In this document: one piece after another, positions 55,401 through 64,000 of the stretch | How the letters are laid out: each line of letters opens with the position of its first letter | Numbering within the stretch: the stretch's first letter is position 1 | Assembly (NCBI GenBank): GCA_949316495.1 | Contig: OX439003.1 | Coordinates: 27,007,656-27,071,655, forward strand | Direction of reading: 5' to 3' | Length of the DNA stretch: 64,000 nt | From: Amphiduros pacificus | Taxonomy: Eukaryota; Annelida; Polychaeta; Phyllodocida; Hesionidae | The notes under the pieces: model-generated | Told to the model about the DNA's origin: nothing | The model's input: only the letters and a program-made list of their open reading frames with translations | Database searches by the model: none | Made by a program: the position numbers and the translations under genes

Positions 55401-58400
55401 GGTTCTGCCAAGTTAGATGCTGAAGTTGTCTGCAAAGGTTATGTGGGTCATATTTAGGTCATGGAGGTCATTGACAGATTCATTGTTACTGTGTCTTGAA
55501 TTTCTGTAAGAATCTCACATTTCCTTCAATCAAGATGAGATTTGTTTGTTTGATTTGAAATTGGTTCAAAGAAATAGAGCCAAACATTATGCTTGTACCT
55601 TTAGGATTAGATATACAAGTCCAACAAGTTTTGAAATATTCTCAGCATCCTCTTTGTATTTTTTTCCATATAGTTAATAATATTTCATGAATCATGTGCA
55701 CTCTGACATGAGGCTTTTTCTCCCGCAATATAATACATTGGAAGCGGTGGTGGGGCACACTTTCCCAGTGGAGTCATAGTTCGGCTAGTGAGACCAGGAG
55801 GCGGTGGAGGGGTGCAGGAAGGGGGCATGCACCACCCTCCTTTATTGGTTGAAAATGAGGTCGCCTGGCACAAGGGCATTGTGATGACATGATCTGCTCC
55901 AAAACTCACAGGGCAGTTAGAAGTAATATGAATACTGATTTAGTCCCACATCTACTTAGGTAAGCTGGTCTGCATGATGGCGCCACTATTTACAACATAT
56001 CAATGCTATGCCATGGAGGCAGGGTGTGCATATTGGCCCTTAAGTGCTGTTATCATCTCTGATATGAAACAACAGCCTCCGAAATACAGAGCCAAGCTAG
56101 CAACAAGCAATATTGTTAAAAGAATTGTGGATAAATCCTAAACATCAGCAAAAATATGAATAAAGGTGACAAATATGAGGTCAGAATCGCTACTTTGGGT
56201 GTCTAATGTGAAACAACAGGCTCAAAAATATAGCGGCAAAAGTAGCAACAAGCAAAATACAGCAATGTTATAAAAACCTTAATATCACTAAAAATCATGT
56301 TTAATTGTAAGTCATATGAAGACAGAATTGTTACTTTGAGTCTGATAATGTCAGTGATGTTGATGTTGGCCTTTGCTTTATTGTTGGAGTGGACCTCTCT
56401 CCCCTGGGTAAGCCTGTGCTCACTAGCACACTGGCGCGCATACACACTTTATATAACACACACACACACAAATAATGTGGTCTGAATCTGTATCATGAGA
56501 AAAAAACAGGTGCAGATATATACAGGGGAAAGATGGATGTCGTAAAAGTGCTATAAAGTAGGGAAGTAGCGTTAACTGGGGCCCAGACATGCATGCTGAG
56601 TATAGGGGCAGTGGAGCCTGGCTGCGGGCCGGAAGCAAAACTCTGATGCCTTGATGGACCCCCCCCAACACCACCACCGCCCTATTTAGATCTATTGTAC
56701 TCTTTTTATTTATTGATTATTGTTCAGAGTATGTGGAGTAGAGCCCCACAACAAGTCATGATGACCTTGGGCAGAATTCTCCACATGCAGCAAGAGAGAG
56801 CACTTCATTAGGACAGCCTGACTGAGAGTGGCTGCCCTGTGGCAGTGGGCATGTCATCATATATAATAGTCATATCTCTCCCTTCACTAATTGTCGTAAT
56901 TGTCCTCTGACATGACAGGGTTGAGTGCTTCATTCAGTATGCATGGCAGTGAAATGTCTAAATGCCAAATATATATATATATATAAATTATGTACTCTCA
57001 ATAATGCACAGTTCAGATATCTTTCCCAAAGTGGTTTCTTCTTCTATCATATGTATAGAATATGCCAGCTTGCGGGCAGTATTATAAATCTCTTCATATA
57101 ATCCCTTCTGAGGGAACGTGAGGCAACAAAGGTCATGTGATTTCTGCATGGAAGGACTTGTAATTCCCTCTATACCTGCAGCTACAAAGAACTGCACCAT
57201 TTAGAATTGTAACATTGAGATATATTCCAAACCTCTTGTCCCTCCCTAGGATATAATTAGATAAAGACAGAAACATTGAGAAATGCCACACTTCCAATAA
57301 AGATTTAGATATCAAAAAAGGGCAAGGAAAAAGAAATAGGCTTGTTGCACGGTGGCGTTTTTATTTCTCATACCCTATAGATGTGTTGTCCTTGCTCAGG
57401 GGTTAGGGGTTGGCAAAGGGTTGGATGCATTGACAGCTAGATGGATAAATCGACAAAAGAAATTGGTAGAGGGTGGAATATGACAGGAAGGTTAGAGCAG
57501 CGCCTGCAGGCGTGCACAGCACAGGAAGTGTTGGCATATTCTGTGAGAGATGTGGGCATGGCCCAGGAGGAAGCGGTCAACTGGTCAAGCATTGGAAATG
57601 GTGATTTGTACACTCACATACTCAGATAAACATGGCTAAATTGGGGCCATAAAGTCAGAGGGTGAAATATTGTGGTGGCGAATATATGCTGTCACAATGC
57701 TGGGCAGAAATTACAGGCCTTTGCTGGCTACAACTGATTGAGGTCAGTTGTCCGTGGCCAAATATGCTTTATACTAGACAGAGGCCGTGATGGGATCAAC
57801 AGATACTAGAGTATCCAGTTATGGCAAGGATATTGACTGCCAGGAATGAGGGCATTGTTTACTAAATCTCCCACATTAAACTAGCATGGATAGCATAGCA
57901 TCTTGAGAATAAAAGAAGAATATATGTAGCTTCTGGGCTTATGATAGAGAAATGTCTTTTTTACTGCTCAGTTGAAGAAGAGGTTGTATCCCTGAAGCAA
58001 TATTGCTACAGCCTAATTGATGTCAGGTAAAGTCCAAATATGTAGCTTCTACAAAATGTATCAAGCTCAGATGTAGGTTGTTGAGTCTCTTACATTTATG
58101 AAAAAAAAACTCACATATAGAAATGCTCAATGATGTTGAAATCTTAGGATAAGACAATGGCCCTGATACGTTAATGCAAAACTTAAGCGAGATTGATACA
58201 TTTCTTAGATCTAAATGTCAGATAGAAATTTAGTTTTTTTTTTCTCAAAGTATTAAATCTCACATTTAGATCCCAAGCTCTTATTCATTGAGGGTCAACA
58301 TCTGAGATAGAAATCAATATGTCCTCCTTGCTTTAAGGTGTAAAGATAGTATTAAACTCCCTTCATCCTTGCTGTGATAAAAAATCTCAACTAGAATCCC

Positions 58401-58439
58401 TAGGTCTCACGCGTTGGGTACAATCTCAAATGGAAATCC
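52474..58439. other. Long non-coding stretch
   Basis: No exon can be firmly supported. Splice-like bounded open segments exist at 53279-53326 and 56728-56811 (the latter follows a strong pyrimidine tract and ends in a stop), but they are within chance expectation. Short CA and TA microsatellites occur near 56457-56470 and 56970-56984. Confidence 0.3.
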
Positions 58440-58850
58440 TCAACTCCTAATTTCTGAGGTCTAAATATCAAATGGAAATCCTTAACTCTTCATTCCTGAG
58501 GTCTAAATATCAAATGGAAATCCTTAACTCTTCATTCCTGAGGTCTAAATATCAAATGGAAATCCTTAACTCTTCATTTCTGAGGTCTAAATATCAAATG
58601 GAAATCCTTAACTCTTCATTCCTGAGGTCTAAATATCAAATGGAAATCCTTAACTCTTCATTCCTGAGGTCTAAATATCAAATGGAAATCCATATCTCCT
58701 CATTTCTGGGGTCTAAATATCAAATGGATATCCTTAACTCTTCATTCCTGAGGTCTAAATATCAAATGGAAATCCTTAACTCTTCATTCCTGAGGTCTAA
58801 ATATCAAATGGAAATCCCTACCCCCTCATTTCTGGGTTTTAATCTCAAAT
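58440..58850 (+). repeat. 42-bp minisatellite, about 9-10 copies
   Basis: The unit is gaggtctaaatatcaaatgg, then aaatccttaactcttcattcct. As 42 is a multiple of three and the unit has no stop in one frame, it gives a 14-residue repeating open frame (MEILNSSFLRSKYQ). No splice or start context supports translation. Confidence 0.93.
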
Positions 58851-59419
58851 ATAACACTTCTTCTCTTCCTGAATGAGCTGCTACAAGATCCAATTCGTTT
58901 GGGGTTTTTATTGGCAGCTCATCTGGTGCATTGTTCTCAGTCACAAACAACACATCTAAATTGTCTATGGTCAGTAATGGGGCCAGAAGTTCAGCTCCAA
59001 ATGACACGCATCTAGTTGTTGGCAATTAGACAAAGGCTACTGAGGTAAGAGAAGGCCAAGAGAAGGCCAAGATGCAAACTTTGACTTTGGAGGTCATCAT
59101 CAAGTGCTGCAGTTAAGTATGTTAATTGATCAACAGACTTGAAGCCAAACATCTATTGGGTCATGTACGAATAAAGTCATTCACAACTATTGCGTGACCA
59201 TATTGTGTCACATAAGAAGTTTGCGAGACCAAATTGATGATCAGTGGAAGAGTTGAGAGGAAGATATTGTCATGATATTTGAAAAGATTTGTGATTTGTG
59301 TTCAGTTGCCTGTTAGAGATCTTTGATGTATATTTGACTCACTCAAGTAGAAATTAGTGATCAATGGAGATGAGCAGTGATTAGTTGTGAAAGCTGGTTG
59401 TACCTCATTTCTTCCTCAG
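58851..59419. other. Non-coding, nothing recognised
   Basis: Between the 42-bp minisatellite and the candidate exon at 59420; no supportable feature. Confidence 0.3.
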
Positions 59420-59484
59420 ACCGAGATATCACACCAAGTGCGGCCATCCTCAAGTGTGGAGGAAAACTTGAGAAGAATAGCAAG
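59420..59484 (+). CDS. Candidate internal exon, about 21 codons
   Basis: A strong acceptor (cctcatttcttcctcag) and a donor AAG|gtacct bound TEISHQVRPSSSVEENLRR plus IA, entering in phase 0 and leaving in phase 2. The residue mix (Ser-rich, then a charged helix-like VEENLRRIA) looks like real protein. Phase fits the 31215 candidate. I do not recognise the family, and the segment is too short to be conclusive. Confidence 0.32.
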
Positions 59485-61549
59485 GTACCTCAGTCTATAC
59501 TTCGAAAATTGCACTCTTCTTAATTAACTTCCTTCTCGACAATGACACAATAGCAGCAAGAAATCTGGCATGGAATCAAACTACCATGTATTCTTCATGT
59601 TGGCACTTACCATATGCTAAGCTGATCCAGACAATACAGATCACAGTAGTAACACAAATGATAACATCAAACTGGTGTATTCATGTCATTGCTCACAGAG
59701 ATGTATTTAAAAGATATTTTAAAATAATTTTAGTTAAACTAAAAACAGTAAGAATTTGAACTTTTGATATGCACAAGTATATGATGCATATATTGATTGA
59801 TTATTTAGGACTGGGATTATAATGATAAGAGGGATTAGCAACTCATCTGAGATGCACATGGCAGAAGTCAGATTTATAGAGTTCTCCAAACACTAGCAAG
59901 TTCAGTTGAGACAAATCAGTCTGATACATAAATCTCTGGAGCCAACCATATCTGAAGTAAAAGTACCTATCTGTTATATCTGTTATTGGAGAATGTAAAT
60001 AATGTTATGAATCAATCAAGAATGGTATGGTCAATACATTTTTATTTTTTTTATATGATAATCACAAAATATAGCAATTGTGACATTAGTGGATAGATTG
60101 AATATCAATACTGAAATAATGTTTATATATTGAAAATTTTTCAAATATTGATCTCTAGATTTGAGATTTTTTGAAAACTTTTCTCCCAAGAGGAATACAA
60201 CAAAAATAGTTTGTAAATATCACATTGCTTGTATTGATTAAAACATATCTGATTCAGTGGTAGAATTGAAAAAAAGATAGATAAAATAAAGAGAGCCCAT
60301 ACTATTTTAGGTGTCATACATGATTGGCTCCAGGGTTTCATATTTGCATTGATTTTGCATTTCTTTTCTGGACACATGATAAAGATCTATCTTCTGTTGT
60401 ATAAATGATATGTACAGGAGAGGCCATATTATATACGAAATCCCCCTTCTTAATCCCAGAGTAGGGACAGAGGGAGAATGCTTACAGGCAAAAGGACCAC
60501 AACTCAGTTAATTTATAGGAACAACTGAATCTGCCAAGTATTGCTAGCAAAGCCAAAAGTGCACATTTATATAAAACACTGGCATGCTTGTCAGGATTTT
60601 TTTATGGTAAAAAGATGTGGATGATAACCAAGATATAATTATGTCTGTGGGGATGACTCCCAGACGCTGGCTTCAAGCTTTTATACCCAGCCCTAGCCAT
60701 CTCCCAGATACTCCCACATAAAACAGGGTAATTAAACAATAATGATGTCTATTGATTTTTTATCAGAGAGATAATTATCCAAAGCCTAGCAGTACATGTC
60801 TGCAGTACTTCACAATAAAGCAGGAAATCAGATTTCCTTTAAGAATGGGTAAATGTGGGCACAGGAAGTGAGTAGTTGGGGGCGGGCATACTGACGCAGG
60901 CACAAGGGGATCAGGTTAAAGTCGGCAATATGCAAAGGGGCAGAGGTCCAGGATGTCAGTTATAGACCTCGGTCAGTGTGGATTATCAATTAGCTTAGCA
61001 GATAAAACCATGTCTTTAAGGATACCACACAGTTCTCCAAATCTTATAGAGAAAATGGCATTGCCTATCAAGGCTATAGTTGAAACTGAAAAGTTCTGCC
61101 GATATCCGTCATTTTTAAATTGTGCCAATTTAGTACAAGAACCAAATGTGTCTGTTGTTAAACAACAGCTGCCCTCTTCTGTCAAGAACCCTCGAGATGT
61201 ACATTTCATGTTCATGTCATTCAATGATTTTAGTAAGTGTTTTAGAGGGTAGGATATTTCTGTTCCTTTTAAGCAGAATTTATAAACCTAGATAATAGAA
61301 AATAGGTCTGAGTAGGTACTCTTCATACTCAGCTAATGTTATGTAGGCTCTATTGAGGACTTAATAACTAAGGTGATAGAAGGCAAGTTATGTGGAAATG
61401 TCATTAACGGAGTGTGGGCCTTGTGGACATTTTGTAACTGAGGCAAAAGAGTGCAGGCCTTCATTGAGATTTCCGAAACTTAGACAATATCTTTTTAAGA
61501 CCTTGATAACTGAGAATATAAAATGCAGTCTTTGTGGAGAAATCTCCTG
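59485..61549. other. Non-coding, nothing firmly recognised
   Basis: A 99-codon open frame at 60953-61252 has no recognisable similarity or splice context. Otherwise AT-rich sequence without features. Confidence 0.3.
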
Positions 61550-62840
61550 TGAGATGATATAACACAGGCCATGTGGAGATATCTGTAACTGAGATGATAT
61601 AACACAGGCCATGTGGAGATATCTGTAACTGAGATGATATAACACAGGCCATGTGGAGATATCTGTAACTGAGATGATATAACACAGGCCATTTGGAGAT
61701 ATCTGTAACTGAGATGATATAACACAGGTCTTGTGGAGATAATTGTAACTGAGATGATATAATGCAGGCCATGTGGAGATATCTGTAACTGAGATGTTAT
61801 AACACAGGTCTTGTGGAGATAATTGTAACTGAGATGATATAACACAGGCCATGTGGAGATATCTGTAACTGAGATGATATAACACAGGCCATATGGAGAT
61901 ATCTGTAACTGAGATGTTATAACACAGGCCTTGTGGAGATATCTGTAACTGAGATGATATAACACAGGCCATTTGGAGATATCTGTAACTGAGATGATAT
62001 AACACAGGTCTTGTGGAGATAATTGTAACTGAGATGATATAATGCAGGCCATGTGGAAATATCTGTAACTGAGATGTTATAACACAGGCCATGTGGAGAT
62101 ATCTGTAACTGAGATGATATAACACAGGCCATGTGGAGATATCTGTAACTGAGATGTTATAACACAGGCCATGTGGAGATATCTGTAACTGAGATGATAT
62201 AACACATGCCATGTGGAGATATTTGTAACTGAGATGATATAACGCAGGCCATGTGGAGATATCTGTAACTGAGATGTTATAACACAGGCCATGTGGAGAT
62301 ATCTGTAACTGAGATGATATAACACAGGCCATGTGGAGATATCTGTAACTGAGATGTTATAACACAGGCCATGTGGAGATATCTGTAACTGAGATGATAT
62401 AACACGTGCCATGTGGAGATATTTGTAACTGAGATGATATAACGCAGGCCATGTGGAGATATCTGTAACTGAGATGTTATAACACAGGCCATGTGGAGAT
62501 ATCTGTAACTGATATGTTATAACACAGGCCATGTGGAGATATCTGTAACTGAGATGATATAATGCAGGCCATGTGGAGATATCTGTAACTGAGATGATAT
62601 AACACAGGCCATGTGGAGATATCTGTAACTGAGATGATATAACACAGGCCATGTGGAGATATCTGTAACTGAGATGATATAACACAGGCCATGTGGACAT
62701 ATCTGTAACTGAGATGTTATAACACAGGCCATGTGGAGATATCTGTAACTGATATGTTATAACACAGGCCATGTGGAGATATCTGTAACTGATATGTTAT
62801 AACACAGGCCATGTGGAGATATCTGTAACTGAGATGACTA
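61550..62840 (+). repeat. 40-bp minisatellite, about 32 copies, stop-free on the minus strand
   Basis: The unit is gagatgatataacacaggcc, then atgtggagatatctgtaact. Variants (gttat, aatgcagg, ggtcttg, atttgtaac) recur in blocks: for example the cacatgcc/cacgtgcc-atttgtaac-aacgcagg set repeats at about 200-bp spacing near 62205 and 62405. On the minus strand no frame has a stop, so open frames of over 300 codons cycle through all readings. Confidence 0.95.
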
Positions 62841-64000
62841 GATGCCAACCTTCAGGATAAATCTGTATCTTAGATTTTAGAATACAGATCTCAGCTGCTC
62901 AGATGTTATTAATTTCGGTCAAGTGTGTAGGCAGGAGAACACAGCTGAAGATAATTAATTTATTATTTGGTGTTGATTTACCTCTGATCATTCTTATTGA
63001 TCACTCTGATGTTGGGTCTATTTATGTCCATTTTATAAGCCAGGAATTGTTGACCACAGCCGTTGTCTAACGGTCTGTATATGCAGGTAGACTAAAGTGT
63101 CAGTTTGAGACTACCCAATTCCTGGAATTAATCAGTAGTATGTACACTCTGCCCATCCCCAGGCTGGTTCAACATCCTTTTGATCATGCATATACTTGGA
63201 CAGATGAGGTCGCACAGAGCCATTTGATGACCATATTACTGTTGCCTAAAATATGCACAATGAAAAAGTGTCACCTGAGCGCGGCACACAGGACCATGTA
63301 GGAGTGATGTCATGGCCCTCTCTGACATAACACAAGTCTCACGGTACCAACGTGACCAAACACATGTTAGGCCCCAAGTGACCCTTGATCAAGAGAGACA
63401 GAGTGAAGCCACATTAGGTACAGCAAAGGCTTCCTATGCTGCAATACTGGAGGAGTGCCATTGTATGGCCATCATATAGCAGTTATCTATATGTGGTGCT
63501 GATTTGAAAGTTAGAAGCAGCTTGGTCTGCTAAGCTTGCTCATTTTTACCATTACAAAAGCAGCGTGGCTCATTTATCACAGTGCAATTCTCTATTTATG
63601 ATTTCATGTGTACTTAAACATTTGAGGTGGCGTTGTTCTTTGTATGATATATATCTATATATACACCTGTCAATGTGGTTCTCTCGTAAAGGTTGATATG
63701 CTGCACATCTCACAAACATCTGTACTTGACTATGTCAATTCAAGATGAAATAAAAGGCAGGAATATGAGCAATGAAGTATATATGGTGGGTGGGAGAGAT
63801 TTGCGCTGGTTAAGGTGGTGCTGTAGTCAGCTGCAATGCTATATCCCTCTACATGAGGTTTTAATAGAGTAGATAGGATGATGTAAGTGAGGCCGGATTA
63901 GAGGAGCGTAGCCGTACAGGAAGGGGTGACACGTAAGGTGATTAGGTGACTTGGGAGGTGATCACCACAGATGTGTTTGTGGGCTGTGGAGGCCAGGCGA
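62841..64000. other. Non-coding, nothing recognised
   Basis: No coding exon, RNA gene or mobile element could be supported up to the window edge. Confidence 0.3.

Noticed and set aside
55685-55909. Minus-strand Pro-rich open frame
   Set aside because: It comes from a GC-rich low-complexity patch; no gene context.
56728-56811. Strong acceptor followed by SMWSRAPQQVMMTLGRIL and a stop
   Set aside because: Twenty-seven open codons after one good acceptor is within chance. It would be an alternative last exon competing with other phase-0 candidates.
58472-58876. 134-codon open frame with a 14-residue repeat
   Set aside because: It is explained by a 42-bp minisatellite whose length is a multiple of three. 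No splice or start context and no known family.
60953-61252. 99-codon plus-strand open frame starting MSVIDLGQCG
   Set aside because: It has no recognisable similarity or promoter/splice context, and its length is within chance for this composition.
61388-62772. Long minus-strand open frames of up to 314 codons
   Set aside because: They are products of the 40-bp tandem repeat, which has no stop on the minus strand; all three frames are equally open.

Overview
The window is animal nuclear DNA: AT-rich and largely CpG-poor, with spliced GT-AG genes, LINE, SINE and DNA-transposon remains, and very many minisatellites. It looks like a large-intron invertebrate (a marine deuterostome or a lophotrochozoan would fit), but the sequence alone does not fix the species. 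I see no bacterial-style operon, CRISPR array or rRNA gene.

Region 1 (1-16.3 kb). The one confident gene is a plus-strand, 5'-partial TMEM8/PGAP6-type gene (CREST superfamily, GPI-anchor phospholipase A2 group). Eleven exons from 3160 to 13005 join in a fully consistent phase to give 743 codons plus a split first codon. They encode a glycosylated ectodomain, an EGF-like module and a seven-helix membrane domain that keeps the Ser/His/Asp and His-x3-His residues. A long AT-rich 3' UTR probably ends near 16.3 kb. Its third visible intron holds a double-truncated LINE fragment, SINE-like repeats and a small inverted-repeat element. Its seventh visible intron ends in seven 55-bp tandem copies of the intron-exon junction itself, so the gene carries seven near-identical 3' splice sites of which only the last keeps the frame.

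Region 2 (18-64 kb). No second gene can be proven. A short candidate start exon at 18.0 kb and possible small exons at 31.2, 47.0 and 59.4 kb all fit phase 0 and may belong to one very long plus-strand gene, but the evidence is weak. Most of this region is non-coding sequence with at least a dozen minisatellite arrays (units of 15 to 68 bp). The largest is a 3.3-kb G-run array with higher-order structure at 32.8-36.1 kb.

Mobile DNA includes a 606-bp hAT-type MITE with a perfect 8-bp target duplication (22.9-23.5 kb), a foldback element at 37.8 kb, a 1.77-kb nested foldback element at 48.7-50.4 kb, and directly beside it a 1.94-kb element with about 291-bp terminal inverted repeats. The last one carries a long minus-strand reading frame for an unclassified transposon-like protein. 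The 48.7-kb foldback element shares an internal block with the hAT MITE.
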